From Promicromonospora iranensis (lineage in GTDB: Bacteria > Actinomycetota > Actinomycetes > Actinomycetales > Cellulomonadaceae): 64,000 bases of DNA. Positions 31,645 through 43,598 of this stretch are shown one piece after another. Position 1 is the stretch's first letter, and every line of letters starts with the position of its first letter. The notes under the pieces are model-generated. The model did not search any database. It was not told where the DNA came from and worked only from the letters and a program-made list of their open reading frames with translations. The DNA is taken from the NCBI RefSeq assembly GCF_028994805.1, contig NZ_JAJQQP010000012.1, forward strand, positions 62,001 to 126,000, written 5' to 3'. A program made the translations under genes and the position numbers.

Positions 31645-32937
31645 TCAGCTCGCCGCAAACTGGGCAAGGGCCCGGACGCCGACGCCGATCGCCCGCTCGT
31701 CGACCACGAGGTCGCCCTGGTGCAGGTCGTACGTGCGGCCGCCGGGCGTACGCACGCCGAGGCGGGCCATCGTGCCGGGCACCTTGCGAAGGAACCAGGC
31801 GAAGTCCTCGCCACCCATCGACTGCTCGGTGAGCTGCACGGCGTCGGGGCCGACGGCCTCGCGGACCGCGTCCTCGAGGTCGCAGGTGGCCGCCGCCTGG
31901 TTCTCGACCGGCGGCACGCCGTGGGTCACCGTCACCGAGACCTTCACGTCGTACGGCGCCACGATCTGCTCCACCGCCTCGCGCACCAGGTCGCCCGCCT
32001 TCTCCCATGCGCGCACGTCGAGGCAACGCAGGGTGCCCTTGACGATGCCCGTGGACGGGATCGCGTTGGGCGTCGATCCCGCCTGGACGGCGCCCCACGT
32101 CAGGTTCACGCCGGACCGCGGGTCGAGCCGGCGGCCGAGCACGGCGGGCGTCTGCGTGATGACCTGGCCGAGCGCGAAGACGACGTCGCCGGTGAGGTGC
32201 GGACGGGAGGTGTGGCCACCGGGCGACGCGATCGTCACGCTCACGGAGTCGCTGGCGGAGGTGATCGGGCCGATGCGGGTGCCCACGTGCCCGACGTCGA
32301 ACTTGGGGTCGCAGTGCAGCGCCGTCATGCGGTCGACGCCGTCGAGCTCGGAGGTGCGGTTGATGATGTCCTCGGCGCCGCCGGGGAAGACCTCCTCGGC
32401 CGGCTGGAAGAAGAGCCGGACGCCGCGCCGCAGCCGCCCCTCCTCCGCCAGACGGGCGAGCACGAGGCCCGCACCGAGCACCACGGTGGTGTGCACGTCG
32501 TGCCCGCAGGCGTGCGCGACACCCGGCTCGGTCGAGGCGAACTCCACGCCGCTGGTCTCCTGCAGCGGAAGGGCGTCGAGGTCGGCACGCAGGCCGACCC
32601 GGCCCTCGCCGTCGGGGCCGCGGTCGGGGCCGATGTCGCACACCAGGCCCGAGCCGATCGGCAGCAGGCGCGGCTCGAGGCCCGCGGCCCGCAGGCGCTC
32701 GGCGACGGCGTGCGTGGTGCGGGTCTCCTTGCGGGACAGCTCCGGGTGGGCGTGCACGTCGCGGCGGAACGCGATCAGCTCGGCGTCCAGGGCCTCGGTC
32801 AGCTCACCCACACGGGCGGCCAGAGCCGCTACGACGTCCGTCACGTTACCTCCGGGCACGTCTCCCACCGGCATCTGATCGCCCGAGACGATCTGATCGA
32901 AATCGGCGAGACTGACGGGCTGCGGGGTCGGGTTCAC
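31645..32937 (-). CDS. M20-family amidohydrolase
   Basis: Metal-dependent amidohydrolase of the IAA-amino acid/N-acyl-amino acid hydrolase group, about 430 residues. HAHPELSRKETRT near the N-terminus, ACGHDVHT metal ligands, FFQPAEEVFPGGA with the catalytic Glu pair, and HCDPKFDVGHVGTR. A lid domain is inserted around VTIASPGGHTSRPH. The start GTG 32937 is favoured because TACCGT ends 7 nt upstream; the longer frame to 33072 would run through that promoter. The natural amide substrate is not predictable. Confidence 0.88.
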   Translation of the reverse strand: MNPTPQPVSLADFDQIVSGDQMPVGDVPGGNVTDVVAALAARVGELTEALDAELIAFRRDVHAHPELSRKETRTTHAVAERLRAAGLEPRLLPIGSGLVCDIGPDRGPDGEGRVGLRADLDALPLQETSGVEFASTEPGVAHACGHDVHTTVVLGAGLVLARLAEEGRLRRGVRLFFQPAEEVFPGGAEDIINRTSELDGVDRMTALHCDPKFDVGHVGTRIGPITSASDSVSVTIASPGGHTSRPHLTGDVVFALGQVITQTPAVLGRRLDPRSGVNLTWGAVQAGSTPNAIPSTGIVKGTLRCLDVRAWEKAGDLVREAVEQIVAPYDVKVSVTVTHGVPPVENQAAATCDLEDAVREAVGPDAVQLTEQSMGGEDFAWFLRKVPGTMARLGVRTPGGRTYDLHQGDLVVDERAIGVGVRALAQFAAS

Positions 32938-32944
32938 CTGACCC

Positions 32945-32950
32945 ACGGTA
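32945..32950 (-). promoter_or_regulatory. Leaderless -10 element for the amidohydrolase
   Basis: TACCGT on the minus strand, 7 nt before GTG 32937, with no ribosome site. Confidence 0.45.
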
Positions 32951-33055
32951 GCGCTGTCCGGCCCGCGAGACACAGTGCTCGATGATCCGTCCCACCATGC
33001 GGACGGCCGTGAGACCGCCTCTCCGACATGTCCGACCTGCCGGGCGATCAGCGAC

Positions 33056-34189
33056 TCAGAGGAGGTCCTCACGGCCGCGCTCGCGCACCGCAGCCACCAC
33101 CTCTTTCACCTGCTGGGCGCGGGCCCGCGTGGTGACGAGCAGCGCGTCGGGCGTGTCGACGACCACGACGTCGTCCAGCCCCAGCACCGTCACCAGCCGG
33201 CCCGACGCCGGGACCACCACGGAGCCGGCGCTGTCGATGCGGAGCACGTCGGCCGGGTCGCCGAGGACCTTGGCGCCGCGATCGTCGTCGGACGGCAGGA
33301 GGACGGCGAGCGAGTTGTAGTCCCCGACGTCGTCCCAGCCGAACGTTCCCGGCACGACGGCGACGCCGCCCGCCTCCGCGACGGGCTCGGCCACCGCGTG
33401 GTCGATCGCGATCTTCTCCAGGCCCGGCCACACGTCCGCGAGCACCGCGGCGCGGCGCGGCGTGTCCCACGCGTCCGCGACGAGCCGCAGCGAGTCGTGC
33501 AGCTCGGGCCGCTGCTCGGCGAGGTGCCCCAGGAGCACCGAGGTCCGCGAGACGAACATGCCCGCGTTCCACCGGTACTCGCCCGAGGCGAGGTACAGCC
33601 GGGCCGTGGCGGCGTCGGGCTTCTCCGTGAACCCCCGCACGTGCAGCGTGTGCGGTGCGCCCTCGACCCCGAGCGGCTCGCCCGAGCGCACGTACCCGAA
33701 CGCGGTGGAAGGCCGGGAGGCCGCGATCCCGACGGTCGTCACGTAGCCGGCGCGCGCCGCGGACACCGCCTCCCGGACCGCGAGCTCGAAGGCGCGCGTG
33801 CCGTGGATCACGTGGTCCGCGGCGAACGACCCGATCACCACGTCACCGTGGCGCTTCTCCAGCACGGCCGCCGCGAGGCCGATCGCCGCCATGGACTCGC
33901 GCGGCGACGGCTCGGCGAGCACCGCGTCGGCGGACAGGCCGGGGAGCTGCGCGCGGCAGGCGGCGACGTGCTGCTCACCGGTCACGAGGACGATGCCGTC
34001 CGGTCCGGCCAGCGGGCGCAGCCGGTGCTCGGTGGCCTGGAGCAGCGACATGCCGGAGCCCACGAGGTCGTGCAGGAACTTGGGCTCCCCGCCGCGCGAG
34101 AGCGGCCAGAGCCGGGTGCCGGACCCACCGGCCGGTACCACTGCGAAGAAGTCGTCGATCGGGGACGATGGGGCGGCGGCCGAAGTCAT
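33056..34189 (-). CDS. manC: Mannose-1-phosphate guanylyltransferase
   Basis: Makes GDP-mannose from mannose-1-phosphate and GTP. About 377 residues, nucleotidyltransferase domain only, without the isomerase domain of bifunctional ManC/Alg[16 protein letters not shown] is the GTP-binding signature, followed by KFLHDLVG; GTFGWDDVGDYNS is the conserved C-terminal active-site segment. ATG 34189 is preceded by GGGG; the frame is open upstream but the extra residues lack family similarity. GDP-mannose could serve lipoglycans or the surface polymer of region 1. Confidence 0.92.
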   Translation of the reverse strand: MTSAAAPSSPIDDFFAVVPAGGSGTRLWPLSRGGEPKFLHDLVGSGMSLLQATEHRLRPLAGPDGIVLVTGEQHVAACRAQLPGLSADAVLAEPSPRESMAAIGLAAAVLEKRHGDVVIGSFAADHVIHGTRAFELAVREAVSAARAGYVTTVGIAASRPSTAFGYVRSGEPLGVEGAPHTLHVRGFTEKPDAATARLYLASGEYRWNAGMFVSRTSVLLGHLAEQRPELHDSLRLVADAWDTPRRAAVLADVWPGLEKIAIDHAVAEPVAEAGGVAVVPGTFGWDDVGDYNSLAVLLPSDDDRGAKVLGDPADVLRIDSAGSVVVPASGRLVTVLGLDDVVVVDTPDALLVTTRARAQQVKEVVAAVRERGREDLL

Positions 34190-34458
34190 GCCCCGCAGGA
34201 TGTCAGCCGGACAGTGTTCCCGCAGCCAAAACTCGCCGAGATCCGGGCGAACCCTGGCTGATCTCAGGGGCGGGTCCGGGCAGCAACGCGCGAGCAACCT
34301 GACAGGTGCCCGGAGCGACGACATCTCCCCTGTGGGATCAGTCACAAATGCCGCGTCCTGATGCCCGCGAGGGCCGCCAGGCGGCGATCGAGGCGACCAG
34401 TTGTCATTACAGTGGGGACCAGCCACCCCCAGCCGGACAGCCATAGGAGGCTCCCGAA

Positions 34459-34842
34459 GTGCCCACCGCACCAGCAGGCACGTTATACCGCGGCCGTGAA
34501 GGCATGTGGTCATGGGTCGCGCACCGCGTGACCGGCGTGCTGATCTTCTTCTTCTTGCTCGTGCACGTGCTCGACACAGCGCTGGTGCGCGTGTCCCCCG
34601 AGGCGTACAACGCAGCCATCGGCACGTACCAGACCCCGATCATGGGGCTGGGCGAAGCAGGACTCGTGGCCGCGATCGTCTTCCACGCCTTCAACGGCAT
34701 CCGCATCCTCCTGGTGGACTTCTGGGCCAAGGGCCCCAAGTACCAGAAGACGATGCTCTGGGTGGTCGTCGGTCTCTTCGTCGTGACGATGGCGGGCTTC
34801 CTGCCGCGGCACCTCATCAACGTCTTCACCGGGGGTCACTGA
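34459..34842 (+). CDS. sdhC: Succinate dehydrogenase cytochrome b556 subunit
   Basis: Membrane anchor subunit of complex II, 127 residues with three spans. [11 protein letters not shown] near residue 15-25 is the family signature; the heme-ligand His candidates lie in LLVHVLD and VFHAFNG. The GTG start follows AGGAGG (34445-34450) with 8-nt spacing. It overlaps sdhD by 1 nt (TGATG). First gene of sdhCDAB; the 269 nt upstream (34190-34458) hold no gene and should contain the operon promoter. Confidence 0.94.
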   Translation: MPTAPAGTLYRGREGMWSWVAHRVTGVLIFFFLLVHVLDTALVRVSPEAYNAAIGTYQTPIMGLGEAGLVAAIVFHAFNGIRILLVDFWAKGPKYQKTMLWVVVGLFVVTMAGFLPRHLINVFTGGH

Positions 34843-35306
34843 TGGCACACGGAACCGCAGCGGTGGCGAAGATCGACTCCCCGCGCTCCCCGTACGTGCG
34901 GCGCAGGACGACGCGCGGCAACTACGAGCTCTACTCCTGGGTCTTCATGCGGGCGTCCGGCGTGGTGCTGCTCGTCCTGATCTTCGGGCACCTGTTCGTG
35001 AACCTGATGGTCGGCGAGGGCGTGCACGCCATCGACTTCGCCTTCGTGGCCGGCAAGTGGGCGAACCCGATGTGGCAGGTCTGGGACCTCCTCATGCTGT
35101 GGCTCGCCATGATCCACGGCACCAACGGCGTGCGCACGATCATCAACGACTACGCCACGCGGGACGTGACGCGCGGTGTGCTCAAGGGCCTGCTGTACCT
35201 GGCGTTCATCGTCGTGGTCGTGCTCGGCACCCTGGTGATCTTCACGTTCGAGGCGTGCCCGCCCGACGCGCCCGCAGAGCTGCTCGCCTCCTTCTGCACG
35301 GCCTAG
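34842..35306 (+). CDS. sdhD: Succinate dehydrogenase hydrophobic membrane anchor subunit
   Basis: 154 residues, three predicted spans ([17 protein letters not shown], the stretch around [16 protein letters not shown], and [18 protein letters not shown]). Together with SdhC it anchors SdhAB and binds quinone. ATG 34842 is used because it overlaps the sdhC stop and begins the conserved sequence. Confidence 0.92.
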   Translation: MAHGTAAVAKIDSPRSPYVRRRTTRGNYELYSWVFMRASGVVLLVLIFGHLFVNLMVGEGVHAIDFAFVAGKWANPMWQVWDLLMLWLAMIHGTNGVRTIINDYATRDVTRGVLKGLLYLAFIVVVVLGTLVIFTFEACPPDAPAELLASFCTA

Positions 35307-35365
35307 CACCAGCACGTCCCCCAGCCCCACACTCCGAAACTCTTCAGCAGGAGGCATCGAGCCCG

Positions 35366-37198
35366 ATGCAGACCCATCAGTACGACGTTGTCATCGTCGG
35401 CGCCGGCGGCGCCGGGATGCGCGCCGCCCTCGAGTCGTCCAAGGAGGCCCGCACCGCGGTGATCTCCAAGCTGTACCCCACCCGCTCCCACACCGGTGCC
35501 GCCCAGGGCGGCATGGCGGCAGCCCTCGCGAACGTCGAGGACGACAACTGGGAGTGGCACACCTTCGACACCGTCAAGGGCGGTGACTACCTCGTCGACC
35601 AGGACGCGGCCGAGATCCTCGCCAAGGAGGCGATCGAGTCGGTCCTCGACCTGGAGCGGATGGGCCTCCCGTTCAACCGCACCCCCGAGGGCAAGATCGA
35701 CCAGCGCCGCTTCGGCGGGCACACCCGCGACCACGGGCAGTCCGCCGTGCGCCGGGCGTGCTATGCCGCGGACCGCACCGGTCACATGATCCTCCAGACG
35801 CTCTACCAGAACTGCGTCAAGCAGGACGTGGAGTTCTTCAACGAGTTCTACGTGCTGGACCTCATCACGGACCACGACCTCACCACGGAGCAGATCGCGG
35901 AGGGCGAGGAGGTCAACGCGACCGGCGTCGTCGCCTACGACCTCGCCACCGGCGAGATCCACGTGTTCCAGGCCAAGGCGATCATCTTCGCCACGGGTGG
36001 TGCCGGGAAGATCTTCAAGACGACCTCGAACGCGCACACCCTGACCGGTGACGGCATGGCCCTGGCGTACCGCCGCGGCCTGCCCCTGGAGGACATGGAG
36101 TTCTTCCAGTTCCACCCGACAGGTCTGGCGGGGCTCGGCATCCTGCTCTCGGAGGCGGCCCGCGGTGAGGGTGGCATCCTGCGCAACTCCGAGGGTGAGC
36201 GCTTCATGGAGCGCTACGCCCCGACGATCAAGGACCTCGCGCCGCGCGACATCGTCGCGCGCTCCATGGCGAACGAGGTGCGTGAGGGCAGGGGCGCCGG
36301 CCCGAACAAGGACTACGTGCTGCTCGACCTGACGCACCTGGAGCCCGCGCACATCGACGCCAAGCTCCCGGACATCACCGAGTTCGCGCGCACCTACCTC
36401 GGCATCGAGCCCTACACCGAGCCCGTGCCCGTCTACCCCACCGCGCACTACGCGATGGGCGGCGTGCCGACCAACGTCAAGGGCGAGGTGCTCCGCGACG
36501 GCGTCAACGTCGTCAAGGGCCTCTACGCCGCCGGTGAGGTCGCCTGCGTGTCCGTGCACGGCTCCAACCGCCTCGGCACCAACTCGCTGCTCGACATCAA
36601 CGTGTTCGGCAAGCGGTCCGGCCGGGCCGCCGCCGAGTACGCCAGGACCGCGTCGTTCCACGAGCTCCCGGAGGACCCGACGGTCCGCGTGATCGCGCAG
36701 CTCGACGAGATGCGCAACCGGCCCGACGGCGAGCGTGTGGCGGACATCCGCAAGGCGCTCCAGGAGACCATGGACCTCAACGCCCAGGTGTTCCGCACGG
36801 GCGACTCGCTGAACGAGGCCCTGGCCGACATCCGCGAGCTGCAGAAGCGGTACCGCAACGCGTCGGTGCAGGACAAGGGCAAGCTCTTCAACACCGACCT
36901 CCTCGAGGCCATCGAGCTGGGCTTCCTGCTCGACATCGCCGAGGTCACCGTGGTGGCGGCCATCAACCGCAAGGAGTCGCGCGGCGGTCACTACCGCGAG
37001 GACTACCCGAACCGCGACGACGCCCACTACATGCTGCACACGATGGCCTACCGTCGTCCGCCCGAGGCGTCGGACCAGGCCGAAGGCCACATCGAGGGCT
37101 ACTTCGACCACGTCGAGGAGTTCGACGGCTACAAGGTCGTCCTGGGCTCCAAGCCCGTCATCCAGACCCGGTACGAGCCGATGGAGCGTAAGTACTGA
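35366..37198 (+). CDS. sdhA: Succinate dehydrogenase flavoprotein subunit
   Basis: Covalent-FAD catalytic subunit that oxidises succinate to fumarate. 610 residues. [17 protein letters not shown] near the start binds [21 protein letters not shown] contains the FAD-linked His, and [20 protein letters not shown] and [13 protein letters not shown] are the active-site and FAD landmarks. ATG 35366 follows AGGAGG (35349-35354). The frame is open further upstream inside sdhD, but those residues are not part of the family. Confidence 0.96.
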   Translation: MQTHQYDVVIVGAGGAGMRAALESSKEARTAVISKLYPTRSHTGAAQGGMAAALANVEDDNWEWHTFDTVKGGDYLVDQDAAEILAKEAIESVLDLERMGLPFNRTPEGKIDQRRFGGHTRDHGQSAVRRACYAADRTGHMILQTLYQNCVKQDVEFFNEFYVLDLITDHDLTTEQIAEGEEVNATGVVAYDLATGEIHVFQAKAIIFATGGAGKIFKTTSNAHTLTGDGMALAYRRGLPLEDMEFFQFHPTGLAGLGILLSEAARGEGGILRNSEGERFMERYAPTIKDLAPRDIVARSMANEVREGRGAGPNKDYVLLDLTHLEPAHIDAKLPDITEFARTYLGIEPYTEPVPVYPTAHYAMGGVPTNVKGEVLRDGVNVVKGLYAAGEVACVSVHGSNRLGTNSLLDINVFGKRSGRAAAEYARTASFHELPEDPTVRVIAQLDEMRNRPDGERVADIRKALQETMDLNAQVFRTGDSLNEALADIRELQKRYRNASVQDKGKLFNTDLLEAIELGFLLDIAEVTVVAAINRKESRGGHYREDYPNRDDAHYMLHTMAYRRPPEASDQAEGHIEGYFDHVEEFDGYKVVLGSKPVIQTRYEPMERKY

Positions 37199-37956
37199 TG
37201 ACTGCCACTCTCGAAGCCGACGCACCTGCTCCCGCGGGCGAGATCCCCTCGTTCACGGTCACGATGCGCGTCCGGCGGTTCAACCCCGAGGTCTCCGAGG
37301 AGGCCACCTGGGAGGACTTCACGGTCGAGGCGCACGGCACCGACCGCGTGCTCGACGCGCTGCACAAGATCAAGTGGGACATGGACGGTTCGCTCACGTT
37401 CCGCCGCTCGTGCGCGCACGGCATCTGCGGTTCGGACGCGATGCGGATCAACGGCCGCAACCGTCTGGCCTGCAAGACGCTCCTCAAGGACGTCAACCCG
37501 GACAAGCCGATCACGGTCGAGCCCATCAAGGGCCTGCCGGTCGTGAAGGACCTCGTCGTCGACATGGAGCCGTTCTTCGCCTCCTACCGCGAGATCATGC
37601 CGTTCCTCATCACCACCGGGAACGAGCCCTCCAAGGAGCGCTACCAGTCCCCCGAGGACCGCGCCCGGTTCGACGACACCACCAAGTGCATCCTGTGCGC
37701 CGCGTGCACGTCGTCCTGCCCGGTCTTCTGGACGGACGGCCAGTACTTCGGCCCGGCGGCGATCGTCAACGCGCACCGGTTCATCTTCGACAGCCGTGAC
37801 GAGGGTGGCTCGCAGCGCCTGGAGATCCTCAACGACAAGGAGGGCGTGTGGCGGTGCCGCACGACCTTCAACTGCACCGAGGCCTGCCCGCGTGGGATCG
37901 AGGTCACGAAGGCCATCCAGGAGGTCAAGCGGGCCATGATCACTCGGGCTTTCTGA
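37198..37956 (+). CDS. sdhB: Succinate dehydrogenase iron-sulfur subunit
   Basis: 252 residues. Carries electrons from FAD to quinone through three clusters: SCAHGICGSD and RLAC for 2Fe-2S, CILCAACTSSCP for 4Fe-4S, and CRTTFNCTEACP for 3Fe-4S. ATG overlaps the sdhA stop by 1 nt (TGATG). It converges on the YihY-type gene across a long hairpin. Confidence 0.96.
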   Translation: MTATLEADAPAPAGEIPSFTVTMRVRRFNPEVSEEATWEDFTVEAHGTDRVLDALHKIKWDMDGSLTFRRSCAHGICGSDAMRINGRNRLACKTLLKDVNPDKPITVEPIKGLPVVKDLVVDMEPFFASYREIMPFLITTGNEPSKERYQSPEDRARFDDTTKCILCAACTSSCPVFWTDGQYFGPAAIVNAHRFIFDSRDEGGSQRLEILNDKEGVWRCRTTFNCTEACPRGIEVTKAIQEVKRAMITRAF

Positions 37957-37976
37957 TCGTTCTTCGTTCGACCTCC

Positions 37977-38028
37977 GCCGCGGGCGGCAGGTAGGGGTGG
38001 CCGGCCGCCCCTACCTGCCGCCCGCGGC
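37977..38028. terminator. Long hairpin between convergent sdhB and yihY-like gene
   Basis: Perfect 21-bp arms (37977-37997 and 38008-38028) with a 10-nt loop TGGCCGGCCG. The right arm includes the last codons and TAG stop (38011-38013) of the membrane protein gene. No T tract; probably a bidirectional terminator. Confidence 0.8.
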
Positions 38029-39018
38029 TCTGCTGTCGGTGTGCCCGCTCGGAACTTCCCTCGCTGGGCGAGGGCGGGCGGCGGGGTAGGCGGGGGACAG
38101 GGTCGGGGAGAGCGGAGGGGCGACGGACTGCTGGTCCGGGTCCCTGTCCGGGTCCTGGTCGGCCTCGGCCATCCAGGCGCACGCCAGGAGGAGGACCCGG
38201 GCGAGGAGGTTGACGAGCAGCAGCAGCGTGACCACGACCGCGAAGGACGCCAGGAGGGCGTTGCGGGTGGCGATGCCCCCGATCACCTCGGCACCGAGAA
38301 AGCGCAGCCCGCCGGCGAGGACACCGACACCGAGCGAACCGGTCAGCAGGTCCCGGCGGGCCGGGCGGACACCGCCGACGAACCGGATCACGGCGGCGAC
38401 CAGGATGGTGTCGAACAGCACGGTCAGGACCAGGCCGACGCCGCGTACCGCCCAGCTGACGCCCTCGTCCAGGCTGACGAGCTCCAGCAGCCACGGCACC
38501 GCCGCCGACACCGCCACGCTCGCCACCGCCGTGACCAGGACGCCCACCCCGAGCAGCGCGAAGCCCAGGAGCGCCCGCAGCCGGGCGATCACCGGGTTGA
38601 CCGCGTCGTCCGTCCTGCCGAACATCGCGCGCACCGACGTGCGCAGCGCGCTCATGAACCTCGTGGCGGACCAGAGCAGCACCAGGGTCGCCACGATGGA
38701 GGTCCAGCTCACCGCGGTGGACAGCTCAAGGTCCGACGGCGACAGCACGCCCCCGGCGCCGGTGTCGACGAGGCCCGGGACCCAGGTCTCGATCTGTGCC
38801 AGGACGGCATCCCGCAGCTCGGTGTTGGCGCCCAGGACGCGAACGAAAGCCGTGTAGCCGATGGTGAGGGCGGCGAACACGGAGAACAGCGCCGCGTACG
38901 CCATGCCGCCGCAGAGCACCGATCCGTTCGCCGCGTTGTACCGCGCCAGTGCGCGACCGGCACGAGTGGCCTCCCACCACGCCCAGACCGCTTTTCCCCG
39001 CTCTGTCAGCCGCTTCAT
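38011..39018 (-). CDS. YihY/UPF0761-family inner membrane protein
   Basis: 335 residues with about six spans between residues 35 and 285 and a Pro/Arg/Asp-rich cytoplasmic tail. The N-terminal region (RALARYNAANGSVLCGGMAYAAL) and the central FVGGVRPARRDLLTGS are typical of the YihY/BrkB family, earlier called ribonuclease BN in error; a transport role is suspected. ATG 39018 is chosen because TAGGCT at 39027-39032 lies just upstream and would exclude the upstream TTG at 39039. Its last codons are inside the hairpin facing sdhB. Confidence 0.85.
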   Translation of the reverse strand: MKRLTERGKAVWAWWEATRAGRALARYNAANGSVLCGGMAYAALFSVFAALTIGYTAFVRVLGANTELRDAVLAQIETWVPGLVDTGAGGVLSPSDLELSTAVSWTSIVATLVLLWSATRFMSALRTSVRAMFGRTDDAVNPVIARLRALLGFALLGVGVLVTAVASVAVSAAVPWLLELVSLDEGVSWAVRGVGLVLTVLFDTILVAAVIRFVGGVRPARRDLLTGSLGVGVLAGGLRFLGAEVIGGIATRNALLASFAVVVTLLLLVNLLARVLLLACAWMAEADQDPDRDPDQQSVAPPLSPTLSPAYPAARPRPAREVPSGHTDSRAAGGR

Positions 39019-39026
39019 CGCGTCCG

Positions 39027-39032
39027 AGCCTA
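39027..39032 (-). promoter_or_regulatory. -10 element for the YihY-type gene
   Basis: TAGGCT on the minus strand, 8 nt before ATG 39018, predicting a 1-2 nt leader. Confidence 0.4.
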
Positions 39033-39089
39033 AGCGCAAACGGGTCAGGCTCTACCTGTATCGGCTGAACCTGCGGTTCCGCTTCGGGC

Positions 39090-41117
<2,028 letters not shown>

Positions 41118-41123
41118 GCTCAG

Positions 41124-41129
41124 AGCCTA
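41124..41129 (-). promoter_or_regulatory. Leaderless -10 element for tatB
   Basis: TAGGCT, then CTGAGC (6 nt), then GTG 41117 on the minus strand. Confidence 0.55.
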
Positions 41130-41172
41130 CTCGCGTCGCGGGACCTGCCGGAGAACGCCAGATGAACCCGGT

Positions 41173-42651
41173 TCACCGGCCGCTCGACCGCTCTTCGAGA
41201 ACCACGCGGACCTCGCGCTCCTCGCCGCCGGAACGCACCTGGAGCGTCACCGAGTCACCGGGCGCCTTGGCCCGGATGGCGACGATGAGCTCGTCGGCCA
41301 CCGACACCGGGCGGCCGTCGATCGAGAGGATCACGTCGCCCGGCTCCACGCCCGCCTGGTCGGCAGGGCCGTCCGGCGTCACCGCCGGCGTGCCCTGCTG
41401 CGACTCCTCGGAGACCCGCACGCCCTCGCCCTGGTAGCTGGGGTCGAGCAGCACGCCGATGATCGGGAACGTGGCCGTGCCGGTCTCGATGAGCTGCTCG
41501 GCGGTGTGCCGCGCCTGGTTGGACGGGATGGCGAAGCCGAGGCCGATGTTGCCGGTGGCCGCGGCCGTGCCCGGCCCCTGCGCGATGGCCGAGTTGATGC
41601 CGATCACCTCGCCGGCCGAGTTCACGAGCGGTCCGCCCGAGTTGCCGGGGTTGATGGCGGCGTCCGTCTGGATGGCGTCGATGAACGCGGCCTCGGCGGC
41701 CTCACCCGCTTTCACGGGGCGGTGCAGCGCGCTGACGATGCCGGTGGTGACGGTGGCCTCCAGGCCCAACGGGGAGCCGACGGCGAGCACCGAGTCCCCG
41801 ACGACCACGTCGTCGGAGTCGCCCAGCACCAGCGGCTCCAGACCCCTCTCGTCGACCCGGATCACCGCGAGGTCGTAGTCGGGGGTAGCGCCCACGAGCT
41901 CGGCGGGCTGCTCGTGCCCGTCGGCGAACGTCACCGTGACGTCAGCCCCCGACGCCGCCTCCGCGACCACGTGGTTGTTCGTCAGGATGTAGCCGTCGGC
42001 CTTGAGGATCATGCCGGACCCCGTCGCGACGCCCTGCTGGGCGCGCACCTCGATCGAGACCACGCTCGGCAGGGCCGCGGCCGCGATGGCAGCCACCGAA
42101 CCTTCGGGGCGCTCCACCTGCGTGGCGCCCGCCGCCGGCTCCGGGAGCGCGGCGTTCGCGGGCCGCGCCGACTCCTGCGAGTCCAGCAGCGCGAAGGCGG
42201 CGACACCACCGCCCGCCCCCGCAAGCAGGCCCAGCAGCACGACGGCGGACACCGCGCGTGCGCCGAGCTTGCCGCGCCGGGTCGTGGTGCCGTGCGAGGT
42301 GGCGTGCGGGGTGGCGTGCGGGTCGGTGTCGGTCCCGTACGGGGTCGGGTGCGCCGAAGGGTGGGGCCCATGACGGTCCTCGGCGGCCGCCCCGGCCAGG
42401 GCGGGAGCTGCCACGGTGGTCAGGAACCCCGACGCCGGGAGCTGCGCGGTGGGCTGCTCACCGGGCTGCTGCGGCAGCCGCTCGGTGGCCTGGTCCGGCG
42501 CGGCGGCCGGCTCCGGCCGCTGGGCCCCCGGGCCTGTTGCGGGCCGGGCCTCGGGCTCGGGTGCGGAGTCCGCTGCCGGAGTCCTCGGCTCGTTCGCGGA
42601 GGGCACTGCTGCACGCGGCGTGGGCGGCGCGAACGGGTTCTCGTCGGTCAT
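41173..42651 (-). CDS. htrA: HtrA-type serine protease with PDZ domain
   Basis: About 492 residues. A long Pro/Ala/His-rich cytoplasmic N-terminus (1-125) is followed by one membrane span (VVLLGLLAGAGGGVAAFALL), a trypsin-like protease domain (NNHVVAEA for His, PDYDLAVIRV for Asp, GNSGGPLVN for Ser) and a PDZ domain from about 385 (GPADQAGVEPGDVILSIDG). Surface-anchored quality-control protease. ATG 42651 overlaps the anti-sigma stop (ATGA). Its place in the sigE operon matches the envelope-stress circuit of mycobacteria. Confidence 0.93.
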   Translation of the reverse strand: MTDENPFAPPTPRAAVPSANEPRTPAADSAPEPEARPATGPGAQRPEPAAAPDQATERLPQQPGEQPTAQLPASGFLTTVAAPALAGAAAEDRHGPHPSAHPTPYGTDTDPHATPHATSHGTTTRRGKLGARAVSAVVLLGLLAGAGGGVAAFALLDSQESARPANAALPEPAAGATQVERPEGSVAAIAAAALPSVVSIEVRAQQGVATGSGMILKADGYILTNNHVVAEAASGADVTVTFADGHEQPAELVGATPDYDLAVIRVDERGLEPLVLGDSDDVVVGDSVLAVGSPLGLEATVTTGIVSALHRPVKAGEAAEAAFIDAIQTDAAINPGNSGGPLVNSAGEVIGINSAIAQGPGTAAATGNIGLGFAIPSNQARHTAEQLIETGTATFPIIGVLLDPSYQGEGVRVSEESQQGTPAVTPDGPADQAGVEPGDVILSIDGRPVSVADELIVAIRAKAPGDSVTLQVRSGGEEREVRVVLEERSSGR

Positions 42652-43598
42652 GGGCTTTCGATGACTCCTGTCACGGTGTGCCACCCGCGGGCGATGCGGG
42701 GCAGGACCCCGGCATCGTAGCCATGCTCACCGAACGACGCCACGAGCTCGGTCAATACCTCCTCCGGCGCGTCCGCCACGACGTCGACCACCATGTCCTC
42801 CGACTGCCACGCCACGTGGGCGGGCTCGGTGGCGAGCACCTGGACCTCCCCGGAGCCGGCGGTGCCGTCCGGGGCCAGCTGGCCCGGGCGTTCGCGGACC
42901 ACCGCGTGACCGGTGGGCCCGGTGAGGTCGATCTCGAGCGTCTGCCCCTGGTCGCCCACCAGACGCATCGCCGAGACCGTGTACCCCTCGGGCAGCTCCG
43001 TGGGCGCCACCCAGCCGTTGTCCGCCGCCCAGTCGAGCGCGGCGGGCGTGAGCTGGCCGGGAGCGGCGTCGAGCGTGGCGAGCACGTCCTGCCCTGCCGC
43101 TGCCGCGTCCGGTCCCGTGCGGCCCAGCATGGTCATGCTGGTCTGTGCGGAGAGCTGCGGGGACACGACGGGGACGTCACCGAGCGTGAAGAGCGCGAGC
43201 CCCAGGACACCCGCGCCACCGACACCGAGCGCGGTGATCCGTGCGGTCCGGCGCCGCCGCGCCGGGCGGTCGAGCCGGCCGTCGAACCCCTCGCCGCCGT
43301 CGAACCCCGCGGTCTGCCACACCGGCACCGACAGCGGGTCCGGGCCGAGGAAGGGCCGCCGCAGCGGGTCGTCGGAGGTGGGCGGGATGCTGGCCTGGAG
43401 TGCCATCAGGCGCGCGGTCAGGGCCGGGTCCGGCATGACGTCCGCGGCCGAGGACAGTGCACGCCGGGCCGCACGGGCCGAGTCCAGCTCGCGGGCGCAC
43501 AGGCGGCACATCGTCACGTGGGACAGGGCACGCTCGGTCTCCGCGGGCGAGAGCTGCCCGTCCGCGAGCGCGCTGATCAGGTCCCCGAGGTGACTCAT
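42648..43598 (-). CDS. Zinc-finger anti-sigma factor (RseA-like)
   Basis: 316 residues. The N-terminal ZAS domain has HVTMCRLCA, the H-x3-C-x2-C zinc motif, followed by a basic stretch and one span ([20 protein letters not shown]) and an extracytoplasmic domain of about 180 residues. Binds and restrains the SigE-like factor encoded just upstream, with which it overlaps (ATGA). Regulated proteolysis, possibly involving the HtrA downstream, would release the sigma factor. Confidence 0.88.
   Translation of the reverse strand: MSHLGDLISALADGQLSPAETERALSHVTMCRLCARELDSARAARRALSSAADVMPDPALTARLMALQASIPPTSDDPLRRPFLGPDPLSVPVWQTAGFDGGEGFDGRLDRPARRRRTARITALGVGGAGVLGLALFTLGDVPVVSPQLSAQTSMTMLGRTGPDAAAAGQDVLATLDAAPGQLTPAALDWAADNGWVAPTELPEGYTVSAMRLVGDQGQTLEIDLTGPTGHAVVRERPGQLAPDGTAGSGEVQVLATEPAHVAWQSEDMVVDVVADAPEEVLTELVASFGEHGYDAGVLPRIARGWHTVTGVIESP

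Noticed and set aside
28975-32985. A 1336-codon open frame on the plus strand
   Set aside because: Antisense to the nucleoside ATPase, BMP lipoprotein and amidohydrolase genes; His/Arg/Val-rich with no domain motif.
34401-34413. TTGTCA and TACAGT as the sdh promoter
   Set aside because: The two hexamers nearly abut, so they cannot be a -35/-10 pair; TACAGT alone is too weak to assign.
35057-35365. N-terminal extension of sdhA into sdhD
   Set aside because: The FAD-binding start of the family begins at 35366 with AGGAGG upstream; the earlier codons overlap sdhD in another frame.
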